Positions 47,812-57,441 are shown, numbered from the stretch's first letter. The stretch: DNA of 64,000 nt from Rothia endophytica (GCF_928381505.1 NZ_CAKMSJ010000002.1:186001-250000), one strand, 5' to 3'. The notes: generated from the sequence alone by a model not told the origin. Numbers and translations: made by a program.

Positions 47812-48399
47812 TTGGCAGGTGTGAGCAATGCACTAATGGGCACTATTTTTGGGCGAGGTATAAATATATTAGTCCTGCTCTACACCTATTTATGGGTTCT
47901 TTTTGGCAGGTCCATAGCTCCTCTCAACTGGCTTGATTGGCTGTTAAATAGTTTTTTTGGAGCAAGCCCCACCTGGCTGACAGTTGCTTCAGCCGCTATG
48001 CGCAATGGTAATGCTGAAGGTACAGCATGGGCTTTGGTTTGTATTGCAGCAATCATAATCGTTATTCATGGAACGTTTATTAATAGAGGGAATCTGTACA
48101 TACTGACTTTTGTAACGCTTCTTTTGTTGTGCTCTGTGCAAATATCAGGAAATCTATGGGGCACATATCTCAGCTATTTAGGTCTCACCTTAATACCTGT
48201 AGCCATAGCTTTTATCAGATGCTGGCTTCAAAAGGGCGGTAGCATCTGGGCATCTTTCGAAAATGTAGGGGACTGGTGGTTTTCATGGATGATGGGACCC
48301 GCTATTCACCTAGGATTGGCGACTGTAGGTCTTTGGGTAATTTTCTATAGTGTTCTGGGTAATGAGTATTTGCCTCTTGACCCAGAAAGCTCCAGATGA
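47812..48399 (+). CDS. Multi-pass membrane protein of unknown function
   Basis: 195 residues from TTG 47812, with five or six hydrophobic segments (for example GINILVLLYTYLWVLFG, ALVCIAAIIIVIHG and LYILTFVTLLLLC). It is AT-rich and no family is recognised. A strong AAGGAG lies at about 47779-47785, whose natural start would be near 47791, where the frame has ATC rather than ATG; the codons between (KAIDETLAG) look coding. A mutated start or a non-standard one is possible. Its stop overlaps the ATG of the recombinase relic (ATGA). Confidence 0.55.
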   Translation: MAGVSNALMGTIFGRGINILVLLYTYLWVLFGRSIAPLNWLDWLLNSFFGASPTWLTVASAAMRNGNAEGTAWALVCIAAIIIVIHGTFINRGNLYILTFVTLLLLCSVQISGNLWGTYLSYLGLTLIPVAIAFIRCWLQKGGSIWASFENVGDWWFSWMMGPAIHLGLATVGLWVIFYSVLGNEYLPLDPESSR

Positions 48400-48738
48400 A
48401 AATAGGCTACTGTCGCATATCCACCCGTGAACCAGTAGAACTTCTTGATAGTCAGGAGAAGACTCTGATGGATTACGGGTGTGAATGCTTCTGTAAAGAT
48501 GTTGCTTCCGGGTTTAAGGCTTAACGTCCGGGCCTTATTGATGCACTTATATTTCGCGCGGGATGGCGACACTATTGTCGTGACTCGATTTGATTGCTTA
48601 GGTAGAACAACGTTAGATACCTTGCGAACAGCTCGGGATTTAGACCAACGCAACATCAAGCTCCAAGCCCTGGATATAGCTACTTCTACTCAGGCAGGAC
48701 GGCTTGTGCTAAAAAAGATAGCCTCCCTTGCTGAGTAG
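48396..48738 (+). pseudogene. Degenerate serine recombinase (resolvase/invertase)
   Basis: Starts MKIGYCRISTREPVELLDSQ, the catalytic Ser segment of resolvases. An in-frame TAA follows after codon 43 (GFKA), then a frame change. The continuation from about 48530 reads DGDTIVVTRFDCLGRTTLDT, matching the D-x-L-x-V-x-R-x-DRLGR region, and ends KKIASLAE. At least one stop and one frameshift are present. The C-terminal HTH is missing. It overlaps the membrane gene by 4 bases. Confidence 0.85.
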
Positions 48739-48803
48739 GAACATGATGTACTTTGATTGAGCCAACCAGAGATGGTATAGCATATGCCCGCTATTATGAT
48801 GTT

Positions 48804-48845
48804 AGGGGAGTAGCTGAGCTAACCCTGCCACCCCCTTAGCAAGTG
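48804..48845. repeat. Right copy of the direct repeat flanking the accessory region
   Basis: AGGGGAGTAGCTGAGCTAAC continues to CCTTAGCAAGTG and matches 37105-37148 except for two one-base gaps and one or two substitutions. No hairpin partner for the 5' half exists here, so this is a partial copy of the terminator, not a working one. Confidence 0.8.
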
Positions 48846-48864
48846 CGAGCGCGCCGCGTATAAT
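48836..48864 (+). promoter_or_regulatory. Promoter of the PD-(D/E)XK / def cluster
   Basis: TTAGCA (48836-48841), 17-base spacer, TATAAT (48859-48864). A dyad AGCGCC...GGCGCG follows at about 48872-48888. The first gene starts 45 bases downstream. Confidence 0.6.
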
Positions 48865-48908
48865 CGATAGAGCGCCAACCGGCGCGGCTCCCAACCTGTC
48901 AGGACACC

Positions 48909-49826
48909 ATGACCACTCCTATGCTCGCTAGCGCCACCGATTACGGTCGCATGTACGCGCGCGAAGTGGGCGGTGAGCTACTGGTTCCTTCGATTACTAC
49001 GGTGATTGGGCAGCAAGCCAACGACCTGAGTGGTTGGCACGGCTATATGGCTGCTAAGGCGGCGCTGGAAGACCAGCGCTCCTACAGGGCCAGCAGTTCA
49101 GCTGGCCTTAAGTTCGCGGTCATTAGGGATGCCGCCTCAGCCTCCGAACGCTTTAGGGATGCCGCGGCAGCCCGCGGGGACCGCGTGCACAACTATGCCG
49201 AACAAGTTGCCCTGCGAGCCATGGGGCAGCCCCACGAAGTAGAGGGGCATCGCGAGAACCTCATTGCTCACGGGGAGCAGGCTTTTGCTGACCGTTTTGA
49301 CGAGTGGTGGGAGCTGTACCGCCCCAAGCCCCTGGCCACCGAAGTAACTATTTGGAATGAGACCGTAGGTTACGCCGGCACCCTAGATTTGGTTGCTGAG
49401 ATTGCTGGGCACACCTGCATCATCGACTACAAAACCAAGGGCACGGACCGCAAGGGCCGGGTGAAACCTCTGGATGACAAGGTAGTCATGCAGCTGGTCG
49501 CCGGTCTCAAAGCTGAAGAAGCGCTGGTCGATGCCGATCAGGGTGATTGGGAGCCCTGGAAACACGGTGAGGCCCCCATCCTCATGGGCGTTGCGCTGGG
49601 CGAAACCCAGGTGGTGCCCCAGCAAGCTAACCCCCACCTGCTCAAGAGCAACTGGTTCAAGTTTTGCGCTCTCAAGCGTGTGTGGGACTACAATCGGGAG
49701 CTGACCGACGCCGACCATGAGGCGCTGATGCCGGTCATTCCACCGCCCACCCCCGAAGAGCTGGCAGCAGCAGCCCAAGCCGCTGCAAGCCAGCTTGAAG
49801 ACACCCCGGACGCCGCGGCGTCCTAA
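48909..49826 (+). CDS. PD-(D/E)XK nuclease-like protein
   Basis: 305 residues. The core GTLDLVAEIAGHTCIIDYKT (about 157-176) has the D...D-x-K arrangement of RecB/Cas4-type exonucleases, and a conserved Glu and Gln-x-x-Y-like helix (VMQLVAGLKAEEAL) follows. The N-terminal part has ASERFRDAAAARGDRVHNYA, the HxxA-type helix. It may process DNA ends; no partner helicase or CRISPR genes are adjacent. ATG with AGGACACC upstream. Next is def, 39 bases away. The protein ends in an Ala/Glu-rich tail. Confidence 0.75.
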   Translation: MTTPMLASATDYGRMYAREVGGELLVPSITTVIGQQANDLSGWHGYMAAKAALEDQRSYRASSSAGLKFAVIRDAASASERFRDAAAARGDRVHNYAEQVALRAMGQPHEVEGHRENLIAHGEQAFADRFDEWWELYRPKPLATEVTIWNETVGYAGTLDLVAEIAGHTCIIDYKTKGTDRKGRVKPLDDKVVMQLVAGLKAEEALVDADQGDWEPWKHGEAPILMGVALGETQVVPQQANPHLLKSNWFKFCALKRVWDYNRELTDADHEALMPVIPPPTPEELAAAAQAAASQLEDTPDAAAS

Positions 49827-49865
49827 CCCCGGCCCCTGAACCCCTAGATAAGAGAAAAGAGCCCC

Positions 49866-50492
49866 ATGACCATCCTGTCCATTCGAACCGTTGGCGACCC
49901 GGTGCTGCGCACCGCCTGCGATGAGGTCACCGTCTTTGACGCTGACCTAGAGAAGCTGATTGCTGACATGCTCGAAACCATGTACGACGTGGGAGGGGTA
50001 GGCCTGGCTGGCCCCCAGGTTGGTGTTTCTAGGCGCATCTTTACCTTTGGCGGCATTGACGACCGCGAGGGGCACATTATCAACCCGGTGTTAGAGACCG
50101 GGGAAGAGCCGCAAGAAGGCGGTGAAGGGTGCCTGTCGGTACCCGGCGTATCTGCCGAGACACCCCGTAAAAACTGGGCGCGGGTGACTGGCGTGGACTG
50201 CTACGGCGAACCGGTGGGTTACGAAGGTGAGGGCTTGTTTGCCCGCATGCTTCAGCACGAAACCGACCACCTGGGCGGCACCATGTTCATCGACCGACTG
50301 GTGGGTGAAGATAAGAAAAAAGTCTGGCGCAAAATCCGCCAGAACAACTACAACGACGTCGCCGCTGCCGTGCAGGGGGAGCGCGCCGCTCACTTAAGCT
50401 CCGTCTTCGGAGCAACCGGTGGTTCTTTTGGCACAGCTCAGCCAGGAACCAAGCAGACCGGCAGCACTAAACCCGGTTCTTTCGGTATCTAG
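49866..50492 (+). CDS. def: Peptide deformylase
   Basis: 208 residues. The three motifs are present: GGVGLAGPQVGVS (about 40-52), EGCLSVPGV (about 90-98, metal Cys) and QHETDHLGG (about 131-139, H-E-x-x-H metal site). It removes the formyl group from nascent proteins. A Gly/Ser/Thr-rich tail follows residue 180. ATG start with a weak GAGA ribosome site; 18 bases before fmt, so the formylation pair is co-transcribed. Confidence 0.95.
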   Translation: MTILSIRTVGDPVLRTACDEVTVFDADLEKLIADMLETMYDVGGVGLAGPQVGVSRRIFTFGGIDDREGHIINPVLETGEEPQEGGEGCLSVPGVSAETPRKNWARVTGVDCYGEPVGYEGEGLFARMLQHETDHLGGTMFIDRLVGEDKKKVWRKIRQNNYNDVAAAVQGERAAHLSSVFGATGGSFGTAQPGTKQTGSTKPGSFGI

Positions 50493-50510
50493 ACAGAGGC
50501 AGGGAAAACC

Positions 50511-51437
50511 ATGAAAGTTATTTACGCTGGAACCCCGCAAATTGCGGTCGCCCCGCTCGATGGTCTGCTGGAGGCAGGCTACGAGGTCGTAGCCGTACTG
50601 ACCCGCCAGGACGCCCCGGTAGGGCGTAAGCGGGTGCTCACCCCCTCACCCGTTGCCGCCCGCGCGACCGAGCTGGGCATTCCTGTCATTAAGGCCAACC
50701 GCTGGGATGATGAAACCCAGGACGCTGTTGCGTCGGTTGGTGCCGATATCGCGGCGGTCGTCGCCTATGGTGCTATTCTGCCCGCCCGTGCTCTTGATCT
50801 CCTGCCTCACGGCTGGATCAACCTGCATTTCTCAGCACTGCCTGCTTGGCGTGGTGCTGCACCGGTGCAGCGGGCTCTGATGGCGGGGGAGACCGAGATT
50901 TTCTCTAACACCTTCCGTATCGAAACCGGGCTGGATACCGGCCCTGTTTTCGCCGCCGAATCGGCACTGGTGGGGCCTGAAGATAGTGCTGGCAGCATGC
51001 TAGAGAAACTGGCGTCCACTGGCGGTGCCCTGCTTGCTTCAACCTTTGCTGACATTGCATCCGGTGCAACGGGAACACCGCAGACCGGTGAACCCACCCA
51101 CGCCGCCAAGCTCACCATTGAAGACGGCAAAGTAGACTTCACTCGCAACCGGGCAGACATTATTGCACAGGTGCGAGGCGTAACCCCCGAACCCGGTGCC
51201 TGGTGTGAATACGCTGGTGCCCGCTTGAAGCTTGGCCTACTGCTGCCCAGCGACGCCCCGGCAGAGGGTGCGCCCGGTACCGTCCGCCTGGTCGCCAAAA
51301 AACCTGTGGTCACCTGTGCAGATGGCAGCCTTGAACTAACGCAGGTACAGCCTTCGGGCAAGAAAATGATGAACGCAGCTGACTGGGCACGAGGCCTTGG
51401 CTCAGTACTCACCGAACAGAAAGTAGTGCTGGCATGA
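50511..51437 (+). CDS. fmt: Methionyl-tRNA formyltransferase
   Basis: 308 residues. The formyl-folate domain has YAGTPQIAVAPL at the start and NLHFSALPAWRGAAPVQRAL (about 103-122), with catalytic Asn, His and the downstream Asp. The C-terminal OB domain follows from about 205. It formylates initiator Met-tRNA. ATG after GGCAGGG. Its TGA overlaps the rsmB ATG by 4 bases. Confidence 0.96.
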   Translation: MKVIYAGTPQIAVAPLDGLLEAGYEVVAVLTRQDAPVGRKRVLTPSPVAARATELGIPVIKANRWDDETQDAVASVGADIAAVVAYGAILPARALDLLPHGWINLHFSALPAWRGAAPVQRALMAGETEIFSNTFRIETGLDTGPVFAAESALVGPEDSAGSMLEKLASTGGALLASTFADIASGATGTPQTGEPTHAAKLTIEDGKVDFTRNRADIIAQVRGVTPEPGAWCEYAGARLKLGLLLPSDAPAEGAPGTVRLVAKKPVVTCADGSLELTQVQPSGKKMMNAADWARGLGSVLTEQKVVLA

Positions 51438-53110
51438 GCATGAACGCAGGCGGCGGCAGCCGCAACCACCAGAGCCGAGGTGGCTTTGGCGCCCGCGGCG
51501 GTAACCGACGCGGTGGCGAGGGCCGCCCGGATTCCCGCGGCGGCAAGCGAGATAACCGCGGTGAGCGTCAGGAATTTAGGCGAGATGGCGGGGGAGAAAC
51601 CCGCCGTAATGCCCAGGGTCGTGAGCGCAACCGTCGCGGTCAGCACGAGCGTGACTTCAGCGCCTCAGCCCCTTCCCAGCGTGCCCGCAGCAGTGATGCT
51701 GCCCGTACCGCAGCTTTTGAGGTGCTGGTAGCTGTAGCTACTGAGGATGCCTACGCTAACCTGGTTCTCCCCAAAACCATACGCGCCTACCGCCTGGACC
51801 AGCGCGACGCCGGTTTCGCTACCGAACTGACCTACGGCACCCTGCGCAACCAGGGCACCTATGATGCCATCCTGGCGCACTGCGTGGACCGTGAAGTAGC
51901 CAGAATTGGCACCAAGATTCTGCTGGTTCTGCGTCTGGGCGTCCACCAGCTGCTGGCTATGCGCGTGCCCGATCACGCCGCCCTCAACCAGACCGTAGCC
52001 CTGGCCCGCGCCGAGATCGGCACCGGCCCCGCTAACTTTGTCAACGCGGTGCTACGCCGGGTCTCCGAACGAAGCCCCGAAGAGTGGCATCAGCTCATCA
52101 GTGATGAGGCCACCGATGATCTTCAGCGCATGGCGTTAGATAAGTCCCACCCTGCCTGGATTGTGCGCGCTTTCCGTCAGTCATTGGCTGCCCACGGCAG
52201 GAAGCCCGCCGAAATTGAGGCTTTGTTGGACGCTGATAACGCGGCCCCCACGGTCAACCTGGTGGAACTTCCCGGTCTGGGGTCTCTGGAGGAGGCCCGC
52301 TCCAAGGGTGCTGAAGACGGCACCCTGGTAGCCGGTTCTGCTCTTTATTCATCAGGCGACCTTGCCCGCCTAGATTCAGTACGCGAAGGTACCGTCCGCG
52401 CCCAGGATGCCGGCTCCCAGCTGGTAGCCCGTGCTCTGGCTGAGGCTGAGCTTCAGGGGGAAGACTCCAACTGGCTTGATCTATGTGCCGGCCCCGGTGG
52501 CAAGGCCGCCCTGCTGGGCGCCCTGGGCGCTCAACGCGGTGCCCGCCTACTGGCTAATGAGTCAGCTGAACACCGTGCCCGCCTGGTAGAGCAGTCACTG
52601 CAGCCCTTGCCCGCTGGCTCCTACCGCGTGGTGACCGGTGACGGCCGCCAAATTGAAAAGACTGCAGCTGGTCAGTTCTTTGACCGCGTGATGGTGGATG
52701 TTCCGTGCTCGGGTCTGGGCGCCCTGCGCCGCCGCCCCGAGGCTCGCTGGCGTAAAACCCCGCGAGATATCGCCGAGTTGCTGCCCCTACAACTGGACCT
52801 CTTCAAAGCTGCCGCCTCAGTCACCCGCTCCGGCGGTCTCATTGCCTACGTAACCTGCTCACCGCACATGGCCGAAACCCAGAACATCGTGCACGATATT
52901 CTGCGGACCGGCCAGGTTGAACTGCTTGATTCAGCGGCCGCCCTGCGAGCAGCTGCCCTCAAAGATGAAGCGGGCGCCAGCGTCCTGACCGGTGACCTGG
53001 ACCCATGCTTCACCCCGGATGATAAGAACCCGGCCGCCACGACCGGCCAGCTCTGGCCTCACGTGCACGGCACGGACGCTATGTTCTTCGCCCTCTTCCG
53101 CAAGAAGTAG
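51434..53110 (+). CDS. rsmB: RsmB-type 16S rRNA cytosine-C5 methyltransferase
   Basis: 558 residues. An Arg/Gly-rich N-terminal tail (about 1-80) precedes a NusB-like RNA-binding domain (FATELTYGTLRNQGTYDAIL, about 131-150). The methyltransferase domain has the SAM site LDLCAGPGGKAALLGAL (about 352-368), the PCSGLGALRRRPEARW motif (about 430-445) and the catalytic Cys in AYVTCSPHMAE (about 472-482). It should methylate C967 of 16S rRNA. It is coupled to fmt (ATGA). The RG-rich tail is longer than in E. coli. Confidence 0.92.
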   Translation: MSMNAGGGSRNHQSRGGFGARGGNRRGGEGRPDSRGGKRDNRGERQEFRRDGGGETRRNAQGRERNRRGQHERDFSASAPSQRARSSDAARTAAFEVLVAVATEDAYANLVLPKTIRAYRLDQRDAGFATELTYGTLRNQGTYDAILAHCVDREVARIGTKILLVLRLGVHQLLAMRVPDHAALNQTVALARAEIGTGPANFVNAVLRRVSERSPEEWHQLISDEATDDLQRMALDKSHPAWIVRAFRQSLAAHGRKPAEIEALLDADNAAPTVNLVELPGLGSLEEARSKGAEDGTLVAGSALYSSGDLARLDSVREGTVRAQDAGSQLVARALAEAELQGEDSNWLDLCAGPGGKAALLGALGAQRGARLLANESAEHRARLVEQSLQPLPAGSYRVVTGDGRQIEKTAAGQFFDRVMVDVPCSGLGALRRRPEARWRKTPRDIAELLPLQLDLFKAAASVTRSGGLIAYVTCSPHMAETQNIVHDILRTGQVELLDSAAALRAAALKDEAGASVLTGDLDPCFTPDDKNPAATTGQLWPHVHGTDAMFFALFRKK

Positions 53111-53294
53111 CGAGAACTTACCGGCTATTCACTAGGATTTACTACAGCGGATGTTCACAGCGGCGGCAAGCTGACTCTCTCGCCCGGTTCGCTTCGCTCA
53201 TTAGGGCGATTCACGCCAGCCCCGAGCCAGCTTTGCCGCGCACTGCACCGTCCGCTATTTTCCTGGTGGTTAAGTCCGCGCTGAAGCATATAAA

Positions 53295-53321
53295 AACTCC
53301 CGGCATGCTCTGCCGGGAGTT
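53295..53321. terminator. Bidirectional terminator between rsmB and the antiporter
   Basis: Perfect 11-bp stem AACTCCCGGCA / TGCCGGGAGTT with a 5-base loop and ATTTTTTT after it; the A-run on the other side serves the minus strand. Confidence 0.93.
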
Positions 53322-53346
53322 ATTTTTTTGTCTTCCTATTGGCTGG

Positions 53347-54699
53347 CTAGAGCACCATGGCCGCTACCCAGCCTGCCGCCAGCAGGGGCAGGTTGAAGTG
53401 CAGGAAGGTGGGAATCACTGAGTCGCGGATGTGGTCGTGCTGACCATCCACGTTCAGACCCGCGGTGGGGCCCAGCGTTGAATCGGACGCAGGGGACCCG
53501 GCATCACCTAGAGCGCCAGCGGTGCCGATGATGGAAACTGTTGCTAGAGGGGAGAAACCCAGCGCCAGGCAGAGGGGCACGTAGATAGTGGCAATGATGG
53601 GCAGCGTGGAGAAGGAAGAACCGATACCCATGGTGACGATAAGACCAACCACTAGCATCGCTATTGCCGCTGCGCCCTTGTTTCCTGCAAAGAGGTCAGC
53701 TACCACGGTCACCAGGGGGTCCACGGCACCGGTTGCGTCCATGACCGCTGCGAAACCCTGGGCTGAAATCATGATGAAGCCAATGAGCGCCATCATGCGC
53801 ATACCGGCAGTGAACACGTCGTCAGCTTCACGCCACTTGACGGCACCGGTCAGCATGAAAATCATGAGGCCCACGAGGGCACCAACTAGCAGGGAGTTGG
53901 CCTCGGTGCCCATGCTCTGCATGACGACCTGCACCGCAAAGGTAGCGATAATAGCGATGATAGCCACGATGACGTTGAAGCGGGAGGGCTCTTTAGTCTC
54001 ATAGTCGGTGGGGGCAAGGTCAATTGAACGATAATCGCGGGGCTTGCGGTAGGTGAAGAAGACCGCGATGAGCAGACCCATGACCATGCCCAAGGCGGGG
54101 ATGCCCATTGCTTTCATGACGTTGATACCGGCCACGCTCATGCCGGCGAGCTCGATGTTGCCGAGCAGAATATCGTTGAGGAAGATTGAACCAAAGCCGA
54201 CCGGGATGAACATGTAAGTGGTGACCAGGCCAAAAGTCAGCACGCATGCGATGAGGCGGCGGTCAACTTTCAGTCGGTTGAATACAGCAAACAGCGGCGG
54301 AATGATCAGCGGGATAAAGGCAATGTGAACGGGGATTAGGTTCTGGCTCATAATCGCCATAGCAAGAATGCCGGCCAATAGTAGCCAGCGCACGGTGAAC
54401 TCGATACGGGCGTTAGCCTCGTTTGACTCGCTACCGACTTTGCTGATGATGCCGTTAGCAAGGAGCTGAGGCAGACCAGAACTAGAGACAGCCATTGCGA
54501 ACGCACCCAGCAGAGCGTAGGAGAGGGCTAACATGGCGCCGCCAGAGAGGCCATCTTGGTAGGCAACCATGGTGCCATCCAAGCCCAGGCCTCCGGCTAG
54601 ACCGCCCACCAGAGCCCCGATAAAGAGCGCCAGGACCACGTGCACGCGCGCTGCTGAAAGCGCCAGCATAATGATTACCGCAAGCAAAACTGCGTTCAT
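53347..54699 (-). CDS. Na+/H+ antiporter-family permease (YuiF-like)
   Basis: 450 residues with 11-12 membrane segments. The PF13726-like N-terminus (ARVHVVLALFIGALVGGLAG) and the C-terminal NhaC-type block GTAGALGDAGSPASDSTLGP (about 393-412) are both present. Members of this subgroup are annotated as Na+/H+ antiporters, but some appear to import amino acids such as histidine. The substrate cannot be told. ATG start. Monocistronic; it diverges from rpe. Confidence 0.85.
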   Translation of the reverse strand: MNAVLLAVIIMLALSAARVHVVLALFIGALVGGLAGGLGLDGTMVAYQDGLSGGAMLALSYALLGAFAMAVSSSGLPQLLANGIISKVGSESNEANARIEFTVRWLLLAGILAMAIMSQNLIPVHIAFIPLIIPPLFAVFNRLKVDRRLIACVLTFGLVTTYMFIPVGFGSIFLNDILLGNIELAGMSVAGINVMKAMGIPALGMVMGLLIAVFFTYRKPRDYRSIDLAPTDYETKEPSRFNVIVAIIAIIATFAVQVVMQSMGTEANSLLVGALVGLMIFMLTGAVKWREADDVFTAGMRMMALIGFIMISAQGFAAVMDATGAVDPLVTVVADLFAGNKGAAAIAMLVVGLIVTMGIGSSFSTLPIIATIYVPLCLALGFSPLATVSIIGTAGALGDAGSPASDSTLGPTAGLNVDGQHDHIRDSVIPTFLHFNLPLLAAGWVAAMVL

Positions 54700-54861
54700 G
54701 AGAAACCTTTGTTGTGTGTAAAAGACCCTAAGAGTTTACCGCTCGCCGCGGGGGTAGGGCCCTGTAATACAGTTATATGACCTGTGACGGCGCTTATGTT
54801 CAGCGCTGCTCTAGCCGATAAGATGGAGAGAAGACCGGCCGCTAGTTTAAGGGAGCACCAC

Positions 54862-55527
54862 ATGACCTGCCACATCAACCCCTCCATTCTGAGTGCAGAT
54901 TTCTCTCGGCTGGGTGAGGAGCTGGCTGCGATTTCAACAGCTGACGCCGCCCACATTGATGTCATGGACGGCCACTTCGTCCCCAACCTGACCTGGGGCT
55001 TGCCGGTGGTTAAGCGGCTTAAAGAAGTTTCCCCGGTGCCTTTTGATGTGCACCTGATGATTGAGGACGCTGACCGCTGGGCGCCGGATTACGCTGAGGT
55101 GGGGTGTGAGTCGGTAACCTTTCACGCTGAGGCTGCCATTGCACCCATCAAACTGGCCCGTACCCTGCGTGAGAGCGGTGCTAAAGCGGGTATGGCACTG
55201 AGGCCTGCCACGGCCGTTGAACCCTACCTGGATATGCTGACCGAGCTAGACATGCTTCTGATAATGACCGTTGAGCCTGGCTTCGGCGGCCAAAAGTTCC
55301 TAGATGTCACCCTGCCCAAGATACGCCGTGTTACTGAAGCTCTTGAAGGCTCTGATATCCCGGTAATCGTGCAAGTGGATGGCGGCATTACCGAGGAAAC
55401 CATTGTGCGTGCGGCAGAGGCTGGGGCTACCTGTTTTGTTGCCGGTTCATCGGTCTATGGAACCGATGATGTAGAAGCAGCTATTGCAGGTTTGCGCCAA
55501 GCTGCCGCGTCCGCCCACCGCCACTAA
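54862..55527 (+). CDS. rpe: Ribulose-phosphate 3-epimerase
   Basis: 221 residues from ATG 54862, which has AAGGGAG 6 bases upstream; an open frame to 54784 is ignored. It starts [17 protein letters not shown]; metal and catalytic residues are in [14 protein letters not shown] (about 33-46), [10 protein letters not shown] and [12 protein letters not shown] (about 173-184). It interconverts ribulose 5-phosphate and xylulose 5-phosphate in the pentose phosphate pathway. Confidence 0.95.
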   Translation: MTCHINPSILSADFSRLGEELAAISTADAAHIDVMDGHFVPNLTWGLPVVKRLKEVSPVPFDVHLMIEDADRWAPDYAEVGCESVTFHAEAAIAPIKLARTLRESGAKAGMALRPATAVEPYLDMLTELDMLLIMTVEPGFGGQKFLDVTLPKIRRVTEALEGSDIPVIVQVDGGITEETIVRAAEAGATCFVAGSSVYGTDDVEAAIAGLRQAAASAHRH

Positions 55528-55568
55528 CACCGCCGCCTCAACCAACTGTCAGCCATTAACCGCCTCGC

Positions 55569-56395
55569 GTGGCAAGAACCGAAAACACAGTGACTATGAA
55601 TATCGCTTTAGAGCAAGCAGACAGTGCGCTCGCCGCAGCCCAGGAGCTCATTGAAGCTAGACAACTGGCAGAGGCCCTGACCCATCTGGAAACTGCGATT
55701 GCAGGGTTTGAAGGGGCGGGGGAGAGCTACGGGTTGATTATCGCTCTGAAGGTAGCTTCAGAAACTAACAGGGACTTAGGTCATCTTGGGACTGCCCTTG
55801 ACCAGGTCAAGCGTGCGCACGGCGTCCTGATTGATACTAAACCTGACGCTGAGCAGGTGGCAGATTTTGCCACGGAGGTCGGGTCAATTTACGCCCAGAT
55901 GGGGCAACTGGTTGCTGCGCGCATCTGGTATGTGCAGGGGCTTTACGGCTATGAGGGGAGCGGGCGGACGCTGGACGCGGCCCACAACCTGACCTGTATC
56001 GCTGGCCTTGACCGGGCTGAAGGGGCTGAGGATAAAGCGCAGGAGATGCTGGCGGCTGCCTATAATCTCTACGAGGCAGAGCATAAAACCGACCAGATGA
56101 TTCAGACACGTCTGTCTATGGCTCAGGGGTTAGCAGCTCAAGGGGACACAGAAACTGCTCTGCTTTATCTCACCCAAGCATGCCACAGTGCGGAGGAGCT
56201 GGAGGATCAAGAACTGCTGGGGGACACCCACCAGCAGCTGGCCTAGTGCAGGCTCAACTAGGTAACACCGATCAGGCTGGTGACCACCTGTTTCAGGCTA
56301 AAAAATTCTATGTCTCTGCGGGGCTTTTGGAGGAAGCCTCTTTTGTAGACGAGCTTCTGGCCTCCCTGCAGGAAGGCCAGAAGAGCGCTTCGTGA
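55569..56395 (+). pseudogene. TPR-repeat protein with a one-base frameshift
   Basis: The first frame runs to TAG 56244-56246, ending DTHQQLA. A second frame continues with LVQAQLGNTDQAGDHLFQAK and ends at TGA 56393-56395. Inserting one base in the CC of CTGGCCTAGTG (about 56240-56244) gives a continuous protein of about 275 residues with several helix-turn-helix TPR units (for example QLVAARIWYVQGLYGYEG). The start could be ATG 55596. The function is unknown. It could be a true mutation or a sequence error. Confidence 0.8.
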
Positions 56396-56399
56396 GGAG

Positions 56400-57092
56400 C
56401 TAGGCTGGGGCGAAGAGCAGGTCCTCAATTATCCATCGCTCACCGGTGAAACGTGCAAAGATAGTCGCTGGTATACCCCTGGAGCCTTCCGTACATTCGT
56501 ATGTTTCGGTGTGGTCAATTGTCCAGGATCCGCACTCACGGCCGTAGCGAACGTTCATGCTGTAGACACCGGGTCGCTCGGTTTCAGCAAAACTTTTTGG
56601 GGCAGGTTCGAGATACATAATCCCCCCTACAATCCAGCTGTCCTGCCGATAGACCTCATCGTAGGTGTCATACATTTCTACGAAGGCTGGCAGTGTCTTG
56701 CTATCAATAGCTGCTCTGGCTACCGCGCTATCACCGGTGGTTACGGCGTAGTTGTGGCTGACCATCCAATCCATCGTGGCGTAGCTGAGGCCCCGGGCAG
56801 TTAAATCGGTGGATTCATCGTAGATTTTGGGTTTTGGTGGGTTCTGCGCTGGAGCCTTATTCGTTGCCGGAGTGTAGACGCTATCCTCATGGTGAGAAGT
56901 GTTGTGGGTTGGTTCTGTTGCAGCAGTTGATGAGGGAGGCGACCCTGAGGTGGGTGAGGAGCTGGTTACCGGCGTCTCCTCGGCGTTAGTTTCGATGGAG
57001 GCCGGGGGCAAGTTGAGCATCCCGCAGCCGCTGAGCAGCAGTGCAAAAGCAGCAAACGCGGGGATAATTTTGGGTGCGGTAGAACAGAACAT
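56400..57092 (-). CDS. DUF6318-like lipoprotein
   Basis: 230 residues. The lipoprotein signal is IIPAFAAFALLLSGC (Cys about 23). A Ser/Thr/Pro-rich linker runs to about 90. The domain from 100 has DWMVSHNYAVTTGDSAVARA and a SWIVGGIMYLEPAPKSF block, like the DUF6318 domain of Micrococcaceae lipoproteins. It is on the cell surface with unknown role. ATG start. It converges with the TPR gene (4 bases apart). Confidence 0.62.
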   Translation of the reverse strand: MFCSTAPKIIPAFAAFALLLSGCGMLNLPPASIETNAEETPVTSSSPTSGSPPSSTAATEPTHNTSHHEDSVYTPATNKAPAQNPPKPKIYDESTDLTARGLSYATMDWMVSHNYAVTTGDSAVARAAIDSKTLPAFVEMYDTYDEVYRQDSWIVGGIMYLEPAPKSFAETERPGVYSMNVRYGRECGSWTIDHTETYECTEGSRGIPATIFARFTGERWIIEDLLFAPA

Positions 57093-57441
57093 GCTTTTTT
57101 CTCCGGGGTTTAGGTCTGCCCGAAACTGGGCTTCTTGTGTACACCAGTATTACTGGCGGAAAAGTGCCACGGCCAACAAAGCACCTCATCCACAGCGGTT
57201 TTCAGAGAATAAACTGAACTGTGACATGTTTTTCTCTCATACCCTGAGACCGTCCACAGCCCTCGTTCACGATACTTCTTATCCAAGAGTCTGAGCGTCT
57301 ACATATGGGCTGGTCGAAACCTTACTTGAGCTTAGAAGAGAAAATAATGAATAAGGCGGGGAAGCAGTAGCTAAAGACTCCTGACCAAGCCGCATACATT
57401 TATGGTTAGGTCAGGAGTCTCCGGAACTGCAGTTCATTTAT
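57093..57441. other. 349-base gap with a long-stem hairpin at 57375-57420
   Basis: No ORF of note. A perfect 12-bp stem AGACTCCTGACC / GGTCAGGAGTCT with a 22-base loop lies 22 bases after the stop of the helicase gene and probably terminates it, although there is no U-run. Confidence 0.6.

Noticed and set aside
37105..48845. Prophage
   Set aside because: No structural, lysis, integrase or terminase genes; only a degenerate serine recombinase and an IS.
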